DNA of 59,194 nt from an uncultured Emticicia sp. (GCF_937903345.1 NZ_CALCZQ010000037.1:1-59194); one strand, 5' to 3'; positions 25,062 through 34,402 are shown, counted from the stretch's first letter. The notes: generated by a model from the letters alone, not told the origin. Translations and numbers: made by a program.

Positions 25062-26546
25062 ATGAGCCTTAATACTGATAATATCCGTCTTGTATTTGGA
25101 CTAAAACTTAAACAACTTCGACTCGACAAAAGCATGTCGCTCACTGAACTTGCACAAAAGTCAGGTCTTTCGATGTCCTATATAAACGAGATCGAGAAAG
25201 GAAAAAAATACCCTAAATCTGATAAAATAGTGGCATTAGCCGAAGCTATGGGAGTTGATTATGACACCCTTGTTTCACTAAAATTGAATAAGAAATTAGA
25301 ACCTATTTCAGAATTGCTTCGTTCTAATTTCTTAACCGAACTACCTTTTGAAATTTTCGGTATTTCACCGGCTGATTTGCTCGAGCTTCTTTCCGATGCT
25401 CCAACAAAACTAAGTGCATTTATTAGTACAATTATCGAAATCGGGCGTAGTTATAACATGTCGGTTGAGCAGTTTTATTTTGCTGTGCTGCGATCATATC
25501 AAGAAATGCATGATAATTTCTTTCCCGATATTGAAGAGCAGGTTGATAAGTTTTTGGCCGAACATAAAGTGTCTGCCGAACAGCAAATTGATGAGTACTT
25601 TTTATCGAATCTACTTACCGATAAATATGGTTTCACAATAAAGTATTTTGATGAAGAAGATTATCCAGACATAGTAAATATTCGTTCGGTTTTTTTACCA
25701 AAAAATAGTACTTTACTTATCAATAAACGAATCACATCTGACCAAAGAGCATTTACTCTCGGAAGAGAATTAGGCTTTTTGTACATGAAAATAAAAGAAA
25801 GACCTTATACATCCTCTTGGGTAGAAGTAAAATCATTCGATTCGGTGCTCAATAATTTTAATGCTTCCTATTTTGCTGGTGCTATTCTGATTCGTAAAGA
25901 AAAACTTATTGAAAAATTAGAAAAACTATTTAATCAAGAAACATGGAGCAATAAATCCTTGCTTGATTTAGCAAATTATTTTCAAGCTACTCCCGAAACA
26001 TTATATCATCGTATAAGTAATGTTCTGCCAAAATACTTTGGTATTGATGGTATTTTCTTTTTAAGATTTGAATCACCCCCTGGACAAAATGAATACCATT
26101 TGACCAAAGAAATGCATTTAGCCAAAAGGCATAATCCACACGAAACTCAAAAAGAACATTATTGTCGTCGATGGATTTCTCTAAACATATTAGATAATCT
26201 TTCAAATTTACAACAAAGTAAAAAATATAAAGAACCATTAGTGGACGTTCAGATTTCAAACTATGTCGATTCTGAAAACAATTATTTTGTAATGTCGATG
26301 GCTCGTCCACTTAGTATTATTTCACACTTAAATATTAGTGTGACCATGGGCTTTGAATTAAACGATAATCTACGAAGTAAGTTTAAGTTTTTGGCTGACC
26401 CTAAGATTTCAGTCAGAGAAGTAAATCAAACTTGCGAACGTTGTAGTTTGTTCGATTGTAAAGAACGTGTGGCTGCTCCTGCAATTTTACAGAAAAAACG
26501 CCAACTCGAAAATATGAAGGCAGCACTAAAGGCAATGGGAGCTTAA
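25062..26546 (+). CDS. XRE-type regulator with degenerate IrrE-like and DUF2083 domains (ScfR/RamB-like)
   Basis: A 494-residue regulator. The N-terminal Xre HTH (about 8-65) includes LRLDKSMSLTELAQKSGLSM and INEIEKGKKYP. The middle part (about 160-310) resembles the ImmA/IrrE fold, but the HExxH zinc motif is replaced (FTLGRELGFLYM), so peptidase activity is unlikely. The C-terminal domain ends with CERCSLFDCKERVAAP, the cysteine signature of the DUF2083 domain found in short-chain fatty-acid/glyoxylate regulators (ScfR, RamB). It probably senses acyl-CoA or carbon status. Start set at the ATG just after a TTG. The downstream exbB has its own promoter. Confidence 0.85.
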   Translation: MSLNTDNIRLVFGLKLKQLRLDKSMSLTELAQKSGLSMSYINEIEKGKKYPKSDKIVALAEAMGVDYDTLVSLKLNKKLEPISELLRSNFLTELPFEIFGISPADLLELLSDAPTKLSAFISTIIEIGRSYNMSVEQFYFAVLRSYQEMHDNFFPDIEEQVDKFLAEHKVSAEQQIDEYFLSNLLTDKYGFTIKYFDEEDYPDIVNIRSVFLPKNSTLLINKRITSDQRAFTLGRELGFLYMKIKERPYTSSWVEVKSFDSVLNNFNASYFAGAILIRKEKLIEKLEKLFNQETWSNKSLLDLANYFQATPETLYHRISNVLPKYFGIDGIFFLRFESPPGQNEYHLTKEMHLAKRHNPHETQKEHYCRRWISLNILDNLSNLQQSKKYKEPLVDVQISNYVDSENNYFVMSMARPLSIISHLNISVTMGFELNDNLRSKFKFLADPKISVREVNQTCERCSLFDCKERVAAPAILQKKRQLENMKAALKAMGA

Positions 26547-26549
26547 TTT

Positions 26550-26583
26550 TTGAATAAAAATTAAGAAAAAAAATGTAGTTTTG
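26550..26583 (+). promoter_or_regulatory. Probable promoter for exbB-exbD
   Basis: TTG (26550-26552) and TAGTTTTG (26576-26583) with a 23-bp spacer, at the long end for the Bacteroidetes consensus, 59 bp before the exbB start. Confidence 0.4.
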
Positions 26584-26642
26584 CATACTAAAATTTATAG
26601 TTTTAAAGTTAAATAACCGAACCATACATTTCTCGACCTTAT

Positions 26643-27317
26643 ATGTTACAAACTGTTTTGCTTCAAGTTGACTCTACCGCTACCGCCTCAAGTGCGGAAT
26701 CAATTAATTATTTAAGCCTACTTTTAAAAGGCGGTATTGTCATTTATCCAATTTTAATTCTGTTGTTTGTCACGATATTCTTTATGATTGAGCGATATTT
26801 GTTCATTAGAAGTGCATCAAATATTGATTTTGGTTTTTTGAGGGCTTTGAAAGATAATATTTTGAGAGGCGATTTACGCACAGCCGCCACCTTGTGTAAA
26901 AGTACAAACCTTCCGATTGCTAGAATTTTAGAAAAAGGAATAACTCGTATTGGCCGACCTGTGAAAGATATTGAAAGTGCAATGGAGATTCAGTCTAATT
27001 TAGAGGTTTCAAAAATGGAGAAAAACATGGGCTATCTTGGTCTCATTGCTGGGGTTGCTCCAATTTTGGGTTTTGTGGGTACAATCTTAGGTATCATCCG
27101 TATTTTCTATGATATCGGCACAACAGGTAATTTTACAATTGAAATTATTGCCAATGGACTTTATGAAAAAATGATTTCTTCATGTTCAGGCTTAATTGTT
27201 GGTTTGATTGCCTATATCGGTTATCATGGTATTAATATGTTGATTGATAAATTCGGAATTCATTTACAGGCAACAGTTATGGATTTTCTTGATACATTAA
27301 ATGAGCCAGTTCGATAG
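26643..27317 (+). CDS. exbB: MotA/TolQ/ExbB proton channel family protein
   Basis: A 224-residue inner-membrane protein with three membrane helices: about 28-50 (GGIVIYPILILLFVTIFFM), 130-150 (LGLIAGVAPILGFVGTILGI) and 170-195. The cytoplasmic loop between helices 1 and 2 carries the typical MEIQSNLEVSKMEKNMGYL. With ExbD it converts proton-motive force into work on TonB-dependent outer-membrane transporters or a Tol-like system. exbD follows 101 bp downstream; no tonB is in the window. Confidence 0.92.
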   Translation: MLQTVLLQVDSTATASSAESINYLSLLLKGGIVIYPILILLFVTIFFMIERYLFIRSASNIDFGFLRALKDNILRGDLRTAATLCKSTNLPIARILEKGITRIGRPVKDIESAMEIQSNLEVSKMEKNMGYLGLIAGVAPILGFVGTILGIIRIFYDIGTTGNFTIEIIANGLYEKMISSCSGLIVGLIAYIGYHGINMLIDKFGIHLQATVMDFLDTLNEPVR

Positions 27318-27418
27318 TGAAATATGTTACGAGCTATATGATTTTTTAAATTGAAAGCAAAAGTATATTTGTTTGCATATTGCTTAAAGCCTATTTTCTA
27401 AAGCAAAAAATTTTTCCT

Positions 27419-27820
27419 ATGAAATTAAAAAGACAAAGAAGATTTGTAGCTGAGGTTTCAACATCATCACTCAACGACATCATGTTTTTCTTGTTGTTGT
27501 TCTTCCTGATTATTTCTACATTGGGTAACCCTAATGTGATAAAGTTGTTATTGCCAAAATCTTCAAAATCAACTCATGATGTGAGTAAACAGCCAATTTC
27601 CCTCACAATTACAAAGGATAAAGTATATTATATTAACTCAACTCCCATTCCGTTTCCGCAGTTAGAAGAGAAATTGATGGCTGCTGTGCAAGGAATGGAA
27701 GAACCGACAGTAGTATTGCGAGCCGAAAGTTCACTGACCGTGCAGGACTTAGTAGATGCAATGTCGCTTGGGGCAAAACTTAAAATTAGAATGGTCTTAG
27801 CCACAGAATTGAGTAAATAA
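27419..27820 (+). CDS. exbD: ExbD/TolR-family biopolymer transport protein
   Basis: 133 residues from the ATG at 27419 (MKLKRQRRFVAEVSTSSLND; the frame opens earlier at 27380, but that N-terminus is atypical). One membrane helix (IMFFLLLFFLIISTLG, about 18-36) is preceded by the LND segment whose Asp lies in the proton path. A periplasmic TolR-like domain follows (ISLTITKDKVYYINSTPI, TVVLRAESSLTVQDLVDAM). It forms the stator-like complex with ExbB. Ends 34 bp from the convergent cvfB gene. Confidence 0.92.
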   Translation: MKLKRQRRFVAEVSTSSLNDIMFFLLLFFLIISTLGNPNVIKLLLPKSSKSTHDVSKQPISLTITKDKVYYINSTPIPFPQLEEKLMAAVQGMEEPTVVLRAESSLTVQDLVDAMSLGAKLKIRMVLATELSK

Positions 27821-27854
27821 TGTTTTGAAACGATTCAATGCATTCTTCTACACA

Positions 27855-28688
27855 TCATTTATTCAAATAAATTCCGTCTTCTTCTATTCGTATAGTTTTT
27901 TCTCGATATAATGCTCCAACTGCTTTTTTGAATGTCTTTTTGCTCATTTCAAGCATATACATAATATAGTTTGAATCGCTTTTATCAGAAACATCTAAGA
28001 AACCATTATTTGCTTTTAGTTTATCCAAAATACGTTCTGCATTTGGCTCTATGTTGGCATAACCTTGTTTTTGTAAACTCAAATCAACTCTGTTATCGTC
28101 TCTTAAATTTTTTACAAAACCTTTGGTGCGTGTGCCAATTTTGATTCTCTGAAAAATTTCATTTTCATAAATTAGACCTTTGTATTTATTATTGATGATG
28201 GCGTTTAAGCCTAAATCAGTTTCTTCAAAAATGAGAAGATCAACCTCTTGTCCAATCTTTAAATCAATGTTTTCTTTCTCAAAATAGCGATTTACTTTAC
28301 AAGATGCAACCAAACGATCCGTTTCTTTATCTAAATAAAGAAAAACAGCATACCATCTACCTTCTTCCATTTTTTTATTTTGCTCTCTAAAAGGCACAAA
28401 CAAGTCTTTTTCGAGCCCCCAATCCAAAAATGCACCAATAGCAGTAACAGATTTTACTTGTAAACAAGCAAATTGATTTAATTGAATTTTGGGTTCGAGG
28501 TTGGTTGCAATTATTCTGTCTTCTGAATCTCGGTAAATAAATACTTCAATATAATCTCCAACGATTACATTTTCTGGGACATATTTCTTAGGCAGAAGTA
28601 CATCATTACCTTCTTCGTCACCCAAAAACATTCCAACTCCTGTACCTCGAAGAATCCGTAAAGTATTTTTTAAACCTATATGGAGCAT
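27855..28688 (-). CDS. cvfB: CvfB-family S1-domain RNA-binding protein
   Basis: A 277-residue protein built of consecutive OB/S1-type beta domains with a C-terminal winged helix. Telling segments: GMFLGDEEGNDVLLPKKYVP (first S1), ATNLEPKIQLNQFACLQVKS, AIGAFLDWGLEKDLFVPFRE (second S1 core, typical of YitL/CvfB), KGLIYENEIF and KGFVKNLRDDNRVDLSLQKQ (third), then ILDKLKANNGFLDVSDKS (winged helix). CvfB-like proteins bind RNA and affect virulence or post-transcriptional control in Firmicutes; the role here is unknown. The ATG at 28688 is preferred to 28709. Confidence 0.9.
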   Translation of the reverse strand: MLHIGLKNTLRILRGTGVGMFLGDEEGNDVLLPKKYVPENVIVGDYIEVFIYRDSEDRIIATNLEPKIQLNQFACLQVKSVTAIGAFLDWGLEKDLFVPFREQNKKMEEGRWYAVFLYLDKETDRLVASCKVNRYFEKENIDLKIGQEVDLLIFEETDLGLNAIINNKYKGLIYENEIFQRIKIGTRTKGFVKNLRDDNRVDLSLQKQGYANIEPNAERILDKLKANNGFLDVSDKSDSNYIMYMLEMSKKTFKKAVGALYREKTIRIEEDGIYLNK

Positions 28689-28756
28689 ATTTTTTTTGAT
28701 TATAAACAATGGATAATTGAAAATTTTATTATTATCAATTATTAATTCAAATTAGT

Positions 28757-29998
28757 TTAAACTAAAGCCAGCTCCTCAATTCTAGTTCGACTGTGGTCTA
28801 GGAAGTTTCTTATACGGTTGGAGGCAGTATCTAATTCTTCGGATGAAGCCAAAAATACGATTCTGAAATGGTCAGGATTTATATTGTTGAAGCCTGTCCC
28901 TGATACTATCAATACCTTTTGTTCGCACAATAAATCATAAGTAAACTGTTCATCGTCTTTAAATGAAAATTTTTTTAAATCTATTTTAGGAAAAAGATAC
29001 AGTGCCCCTTTAGGTTTTACACAAGTAACCCCCGGAATATCTGTTATTTTATAGTGAATTAAATCCCGTTGTTTACACAATCGACCATTTGGTGCTACTA
29101 AATCATCAATACTTTGATATCCACCAAGAGCAGTTTGAATTGCATATTGTGCTAAAACATTGGCACACAGACGCAAACTTGCTAAAAGTGTAAAGCCCTC
29201 AACAAAAGATTTTGCTCGGTGCGTTGCTCCACTCAAAATCACCCAACCGCCACGGAAGCCGGTAGCACGATAGTTTTTTGATAAACCACCGTAAGTCATC
29301 ACAAAAACATCATCGCTCAAGGAAGCCATCGGAATGTGTTTGGCTCCATCAAAAAGTATTTTATCATAAATTTCATCTGAAAATACAATCAAATTATGCT
29401 CGGATGCAATTTTTATAATTCCTTCCAAAATATCCTTATCATAAACCGCTCCAGTAGGGTTGTTAGGGTTTATAACGACTATACCTTTGGTTTTTCGAGT
29501 AATTTTTTGTCGAATATCATCTAAATCTGGATTCCAGTCAGATTCTTCATCACATATATAATGTACAGGCTTACCGCCAGAAAGTGCCACCGAGGTTGTC
29601 CAAAGTGGATAATCAGGCGATGGAATCAAAATTTCGTCACCATCATTTAAGAGAGCTTGCATTGTCATTACAATTAGTTCGCTTACTCCATTACCAATAA
29701 AAATATCATCAATTGTAACTCCTTGAATACCAATTTGTTGTGTATAATGCATGATGGCCTTACGTGCAGAAAAAATACCCAAATGATGCACATACCCTTG
29801 AGCATTTCGGATATTCATTATCATATCATGAACAATCTCATCTGGAACATCAAATCCAAATGGGGCGGGATTGCCAATATTCAGATTGATGATTTTTTGA
29901 CCCAATGCCTCGAGTTGTTGTGCTTTCTCGAAAACTGGTCCACGAATGGCATAACTCAAATTATTGAGACGATCGCTTTTATTGATATTGTTTTGCAT
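28757..29998 (-). CDS. alaA: PLP-dependent aminotransferase, AlaA-like
   Basis: A 413-residue fold-type I class I aminotransferase. Key pieces: LNIGNPAPFGFDVP (substrate loop), NGVSELIVMTMQALLNDGDE, VVINPNNPTGAVY, FSDEIYDKILFDG (PLP-pyridine Asp region) and YGGLSKNYRATGFRGGW with the Schiff-base Lys. This set matches the glutamate-pyruvate aminotransferase AlaA, which makes alanine. Start at the ATG at 29998 (MQNNINKSDRLNNL), two codons inside the longest frame. Separated by a terminator from the Spy-like gene upstream on the same strand. Confidence 0.92.
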   Translation of the reverse strand: MQNNINKSDRLNNLSYAIRGPVFEKAQQLEALGQKIINLNIGNPAPFGFDVPDEIVHDMIMNIRNAQGYVHHLGIFSARKAIMHYTQQIGIQGVTIDDIFIGNGVSELIVMTMQALLNDGDEILIPSPDYPLWTTSVALSGGKPVHYICDEESDWNPDLDDIRQKITRKTKGIVVINPNNPTGAVYDKDILEGIIKIASEHNLIVFSDEIYDKILFDGAKHIPMASLSDDVFVMTYGGLSKNYRATGFRGGWVILSGATHRAKSFVEGFTLLASLRLCANVLAQYAIQTALGGYQSIDDLVAPNGRLCKQRDLIHYKITDIPGVTCVKPKGALYLFPKIDLKKFSFKDDEQFTYDLLCEQKVLIVSGTGFNNINPDHFRIVFLASSEELDTASNRIRNFLDHSRTRIEELALV

Positions 29999-30067
29999 CT
30001 TCAACAGGAATAATTTCTATACAAAATTAGTCAAAAATTAGGCGTTATTTTATTTTTAGTTAATAAA

Positions 30068-30097
30068 AAAGGCCAAATTCCTGAGAAATTGACCTTT
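30068..30097 (-). terminator. Terminator of the sigma/Spy cluster
   Basis: A 12-bp near-perfect stem (30068-30079 with 30086-30097; AAAGGTCAATTT against AATTTGGCCTTT on the minus strand), 6-nt loop and T-rich tail, downstream of the Spy-like gene. Confidence 0.7.
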
Positions 30098-30163
30098 AAG
30101 GGTTTCAATGAGGCATTCATACTTTATAACCCCCAAGAAGGAAGGCTACCTTTATGCACATTA

Positions 30164-30607
30164 TTAATTTGCTGCTTTTTCATTAAGTTTTTTAAGCAAC
30201 ATTTTATTGAAATTTGTTTCAGTTCGTCTCAGTTCATACAATTGTCGGGGTGTAATTGTTCGAAGTATTTTGCTCATATATTCATCTTCCAAATCTAGTT
30301 CTTTTCTGCGTAATGCAATTACTTGTTTTTGTGATGAAAGAATTTTGTCATCCGTTACGGTCAAGGAAACTGCCTCATCCATTGTTCTTCGGATGGCTTT
30401 TTTTAAATCCAATTTTTTGTTTTCGTATTCGTTATAAATTGCCCAAAATTGAGGTGCTTGCTCAGTTGTAAGATTTAAACGTTCGGTAATCATACCGATT
30501 TTGGCCGAATGGATTTTTTGGAATCTACTTCCTCCTCCACCATCATGACGGCTTTGAGCAATTGAGATGATCGGAATCAATAACAGTATTAAAACATTTT
30601 TTTTCAT
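30164..30607 (-). CDS. Periplasmic Spy/CpxP-like protein
   Basis: A 147-residue exported protein (signal peptide to about residue 17, IISIAQ) that is almost wholly helical. It has two LTxxQ-type motifs: LNLTTEQAPQFWAIYNEYEN and RTITPRQLYELRRTE. This pattern defines the Spy/CpxP/LTXXQ group of periplasmic chaperones and metal-stress sensors. A glycine-rich stretch (HDGGGGSRF) follows the signal peptide. Third gene of a minus-strand cluster after an ECF sigma factor and its membrane partner, so it may be part of that envelope-stress regulon. Confidence 0.8.
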   Translation of the reverse strand: MKKNVLILLLIPIISIAQSRHDGGGGSRFQKIHSAKIGMITERLNLTTEQAPQFWAIYNEYENKKLDLKKAIRRTMDEAVSLTVTDDKILSSQKQVIALRRKELDLEDEYMSKILRTITPRQLYELRRTETNFNKMLLKKLNEKAAN

Positions 30608-30808
30608 TTTATTGGAAGTCTGATTGTTTTTTGGTGCTAAGCCACAAGAAATGATATGTGGTATAAAATCCTGATTATCAATAATTAATTTAATAATCTT
30701 TTGTTAATTAATAATTCTTAGAACCTACTTTAAATTATAGAACTTTTTTTTGATTCAAAAAAATAGTAATCAAATACTTATAGTTGAGAAGGCCAATTAA
30801 GCTCTTGG

Positions 30809-31537
30809 TTAAATATCTTCTTCTAAATCTTGGTTTTCCAGATGTTCTAAAATGTCTTTTTTATCAATATTTAGGCCATCTAAAACTTCTTTTGTAGTAT
30901 TTTGAGTTATTTCAGTGGCCGATTCGTATTCAAGATAACTTAAATCTTGGGTTTCGAGATACGTTTTTATTTCGGCACTGCTTACTTTTTCTAATGCTAC
31001 TGCTGTTTTGTCTTTTGTAACCTGAGGAATTCCGAACCATAAACCTACGATCAAAATTACACATGCTGCTGCTGACAATTTTGTTGTTGGGCTTTTCCAC
31101 CAATTTACTTTGATAATCTTAGTCGATTTTGGTGTTATATTTGAAAGAATATTGTTTTTTAAAACGTCAAAATATCCGTTTGGAACTTTGAATACATTGT
31201 TTTTTCCGTATCGTTCAATATTGGTGTTGATTTCGAGTGCTTGGAAATAGTTTTCTGGAACACTCAAAATATTTACTCTTTCTAAATGCTCTAAATCAAT
31301 ATATTCTTTTTCGATTTGTTCAATTCTATTTATAATTGTGGATGAAAGTCCTTCAAAATAATTATCAGGAATCGAGAATGACTCTTGGGTTTTTGATGAG
31401 TGATTTATTGTAGATTCGGTAGTCTTATTTAAAATAGAGGTTGTTAGGTTTTCAAAGTAATTATGAGGTACTTTAAAAATGTGTTTTGTTGCAGCATTTA
31501 CTTTGTCTATTTTATCAACTGAAATCATACTATTCAA
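30809..31537 (-). CDS. Membrane protein with four P-x-x-Y-F repeats, probable partner (anti-sigma) of the ECF sigma factor
   Basis: 242 residues. Four copies of a motif with pattern (F/L)-x-(V/I)-P-x-x-Y-F-x-x-L occur at residues 21-31 (KVPHNYFENL), 54-64 (SIPDNYFEGL), 91-101 (SVPENYFQAL) and 116-126 (KVPNGYFDVL). A single membrane segment (about 155-172) and an acidic C-terminal tail follow. Starting 65 bp after the sigma gene on the same strand, with the repeats on the N-terminal, presumably cytoplasmic side, it fits an anti-sigma factor or sigma-binding scaffold, though no classical zinc anti-sigma motif is present. The ATG at 31528 is an alternative start. Confidence 0.65.
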   Translation of the reverse strand: MNSMISVDKIDKVNAATKHIFKVPHNYFENLTTSILNKTTESTINHSSKTQESFSIPDNYFEGLSSTIINRIEQIEKEYIDLEHLERVNILSVPENYFQALEINTNIERYGKNNVFKVPNGYFDVLKNNILSNITPKSTKIIKVNWWKSPTTKLSAAACVILIVGLWFGIPQVTKDKTAVALEKVSSAEIKTYLETQDLSYLEYESATEITQNTTKEVLDGLNIDKKDILEHLENQDLEEDI

Positions 31538-31602
31538 AATTCAAAAATTTGTCAGGAGCAATATATTTGACAAACATATTTAATAAAGGTTTAATTTTTT
31601 TC

Positions 31603-32169
31603 TTAAAAACTTGCTTCTTCGCTATTAAGCGATTCTTCAATTTTCTTTACCGCTAAGTGATAAGAAGCTTTTAACGCTCCGATTGAAGTTCCAGTTATTT
31701 CAGATATTTCCTCGTATTTCATATCATCGTAATATTTCATATTAAATACGAGTCTCTGTTTATCGGGCAATTTTAATAAGGCTTTTTGTAATTTTAACTG
31801 AATCTCATCGCCCGAAATATAATCTTGGCTTATTGAGCTCTCGAGTGTATTGAGCAAATCAAGGCTATTGTCGTTGTCGAGAGGCACTTGATTTTGACGA
31901 CGTTTTTTTTGTAAAAAATTTAGGCTTTCATTGGTGGCGATTCGATAAATCCAAGTATAAAGTTGTGAATCAGACCTGAAATTTTGCAAACCCTGCCAAA
32001 CTTTAATGAAAGTTTCTTGCACCACATCATCTGCATCGTCGTGGTCAATTACCATCTTGCGAATATGCCAATAGATTTTCTGTTGATATTTTTTTATCAG
32101 TTGACTAAAAGCATCGTGTCTTTTTAAATTGTCTTGAAATTGTAATAGCAGTTCCGAATCGGATATCAT
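31603..32169 (-). CDS. ECF-type RNA polymerase sigma factor
   Basis: A 188-residue sigma-70 family protein with regions 2 and 4 only. Region 2 includes VIDHDDADDVVQETFIKVWQ and LYTWIYRIATNESLNFL; region 4 includes LPDKQRLVFNMKYYDDMKYE and EISEITGTSIGALKASYHLA (HTH). It directs transcription of a stress or surface regulon. First gene of a three-gene minus-strand cluster with the P-x-x-Y-F protein and the Spy-like protein. ECF factors of this type are abundant in Bacteroidetes; the signal here is unknown, though Spy suggests envelope stress. Confidence 0.95.
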   Translation of the reverse strand: MISDSELLLQFQDNLKRHDAFSQLIKKYQQKIYWHIRKMVIDHDDADDVVQETFIKVWQGLQNFRSDSQLYTWIYRIATNESLNFLQKKRRQNQVPLDNDNSLDLLNTLESSISQDYISGDEIQLKLQKALLKLPDKQRLVFNMKYYDDMKYEEISEITGTSIGALKASYHLAVKKIEESLNSEEASF

Positions 32170-32299
32170 ACAGGAAATATTTTCTGTTTGGTTGATTTGA
32201 CTATTAAATTCAAATAAAGTTTAATATAATACTTAAATAAAAATATAAAGTACTGATTATCAAATATTTATAACCAGTACTAATGTTTGGAAACTAATT

Positions 32300-33256
32300 C
32301 TACCCTTTTCTTGAAATCACTTTTAATGCCTTTTCAACTATTGTGGCTGCATTTAATCCATACTTTTCCATTAATTGGGCAGGAGTACCAGACTCACCGA
32401 ATGAATTATCTACCGCTACATATTCTTGTGGTGCCAAGAAATTTTTTGCTAGCGTTTGGGCAATCGCGTCGCCTAAACCACCATTCATTTGATGTTCTTC
32501 GCATGAAACCACACACTTAGTTTTACGAACAGATTTTAGAATAGCTTTTTCGTCAAGAGGCTTGATAGTGTGAATATTAATGATTTCGGCACTGATGCCT
32601 TTTGCTTCCAAAATTTCACATGCTTGGATTGCTTCCCAGACTAAGTGACCAGTGGCGAAGATACTTACGTCTTTTCCCTCCGAAACCATCCATGCTTTTC
32701 CGATTTCAAATTTTTGGTCGGGTGAGGTGAAAACTGGTACAACCGGACGACCAAAACGTAAATAAACAGGGCCTTTGTGTTCGGCAGCAGCTAAGGTTGC
32801 TGCTTTTGTTTGATTAAAATCGCAAGGATTTATTACAGTCATATTTGGTAGGGATCGCATCATAGCCAAATCTTCCAAGATTTGGTGAGTCGCACCATCT
32901 TCGCCCAAAGTAAGTCCGGCGTGTGAAACTGCAATTTTTACGTTTTTGTCAGAATAAGCTACTGACTGGCGTATTTGGTCATAAACACGGCTCGAACCAA
33001 AGTTAGCAAAAGTTGTAGCAAACGGAATTTTTCCGCCGATGGTCAAGCCAGCCGCTACACCTATCATATTTGCCTCAGCGATACCACATTGGATAAAACG
33101 CTCAGGGTTTTCTTTGATAAAAGTATCAATTTTCAATGAACCCACCAAGTCGGCACAGAGTGTCACGACATTAGGGTTTGTACGACCAAGCTCGGTCATG
33201 CCCGCTCCGAATCCAGAGCGTGTATCTTTTTTCTCGGTAAATGGATATTTTGTCAT
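32300..33256 (-). CDS. Transketolase, C-terminal subunit
   Basis: 318 residues from the ATG at 33256 (MTKYPFTEKKDTRSGFGAGM). It holds the pyrimidine-binding domain (LVGSLKIDTFIKENPERFIQ, GIAEANMIGVAAGL, ATFANFGSSRVYDQIRQSVA) and the C-terminal transketolase domain (VSEGKDVSIFATGHLVWEA). The catalytic Glu that activates TPP is in the CGIAEANM segment. It pairs with the N-terminal subunit encoded just upstream to make one functional enzyme of the non-oxidative pentose phosphate pathway. Such split transketolases are found in other bacteria. Confidence 0.94.
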   Translation of the reverse strand: MTKYPFTEKKDTRSGFGAGMTELGRTNPNVVTLCADLVGSLKIDTFIKENPERFIQCGIAEANMIGVAAGLTIGGKIPFATTFANFGSSRVYDQIRQSVAYSDKNVKIAVSHAGLTLGEDGATHQILEDLAMMRSLPNMTVINPCDFNQTKAATLAAAEHKGPVYLRFGRPVVPVFTSPDQKFEIGKAWMVSEGKDVSIFATGHLVWEAIQACEILEAKGISAEIINIHTIKPLDEKAILKSVRKTKCVVSCEEHQMNGGLGDAIAQTLAKNFLAPQEYVAVDNSFGESGTPAQLMEKYGLNAATIVEKALKVISRKG

Positions 33257-33345
33257 TTTAATAATATCGTTTATCAAACAAATTAAAGCCAATGTTTGAT
33301 TTGAGAGTTTTGCTTAAATATCTTAAAAATTTAATTTGAATTGAC

Positions 33346-34212
33346 TTAATAATCTCCCAGTGTCTCAGGCAATTGAGCCAAGGCTGCCGCCAATTGCTCA
33401 TCGTTAGGAGCTACTCCGTGCCATTTGTGGCTTCCCATCATAAAATCAACTCCCGCACCCATTTCGGTTCTCAATAAAATCATTACTGGTTGACCTTTAC
33501 CCAATAAACGTTTTGCTTTACGCAAACCCGCTACTACTTGCTCCATGTCGTTACCATCTTTGATTTCCATAACATTCCAACCGAATGCTTTGTATTTAGC
33601 TTTCAAATCACGGTTGGACATTACTTTTTCAGTCGGTCCATCAATTTGTTGACCGTTCAAGTCAATGATTCCAACCAAGTTGTCCAATTTGTGGTGTGGT
33701 GCTGCTTGTGCTGCTTCCCAAACCTGTCCTTCTTGTTGTTCGCCATCGCCCATTAAACAATAAACCGTAGTTTTTTCACCGTTCAAACGCTTAGCTAATG
33801 CTGCACCAATTGCTACCGACATTCCTTGTCCGAGAGAACCAGAGGCGATTCGGATACCGGGCAGATGTTCATGAGTTGTTGGATGACCTTGCAATCTTGA
33901 ATTTATTTTACGGAAAGTAGCCAATTCTGCTTTATCGAAATAACCTCTATGAGACAATACGCTATAAAAAACTGGCGAAATATGACCATTTGAAAGGAAA
34001 AATAAATCTTCGTTTGTGGCGTCCATATTAAAGGTAAGGAACCCGCCTTTACCTCTACGGTTGTTGATTTTCATTTGTTGGAAATAAAGTCCAACAATCA
34101 CATCAGTACAACCTAATGAACCACCAGGGTGACCTGATTGACAGCCATGAACCATTCTAACGATGTCTCGACGAACCTGCGAAGCGATGTCTTGTAATTC
34201 TTTGGTTTGCAT
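33346..34212 (-). CDS. Transketolase, N-terminal subunit
   Basis: A 288-residue TPP-binding half. It has the early H-P-G-G-S-L segment (GCQSGHPGGSLGCTDVIVG) and the TPP/Mg motif GDGEQQEGQVWEAAQAA with the later LNGQQIDG. Also present: RIASGSLGQGMSVAIGAALA. The gene lies 89 bp before the C-terminal subunit gene on the same strand, so the two are probably co-expressed. It ends shortly after KWHGVAPNDEQ, the usual end of this half. Confidence 0.95.
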   Translation of the reverse strand: MQTKELQDIASQVRRDIVRMVHGCQSGHPGGSLGCTDVIVGLYFQQMKINNRRGKGGFLTFNMDATNEDLFFLSNGHISPVFYSVLSHRGYFDKAELATFRKINSRLQGHPTTHEHLPGIRIASGSLGQGMSVAIGAALAKRLNGEKTTVYCLMGDGEQQEGQVWEAAQAAPHHKLDNLVGIIDLNGQQIDGPTEKVMSNRDLKAKYKAFGWNVMEIKDGNDMEQVVAGLRKAKRLLGKGQPVMILLRTEMGAGVDFMMGSHKWHGVAPNDEQLAAALAQLPETLGDY

Positions 34213-34333
34213 TTAAAAATAATTATTAAGTGTCAAATATACAATTAATACAAAAGTAATAAAAAAATATAAAAAAGGACTGTTTTACTTAGTATTATAC
34301 AAAAGTACGCAATACATCTTGCTTTCAAAACAG

Positions 34334-34359
34334 AAAAACCCCACTAAAGTGAGGTTTTT
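34334..34359 (-). terminator. Terminator after bcp
   Basis: An 11-bp stem with one mismatch (34334-34344 with 34349-34359), a 4-nt TAAA loop and a T run on the minus strand, 43 bp beyond the bcp stop. It isolates the M23-bcp unit from the transketolase genes. Confidence 0.75.
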
Positions 34360-34402
34360 ACTGAAATTTATATTATTCATAGAAAAAAGCATCAAAATAC
34401 TT

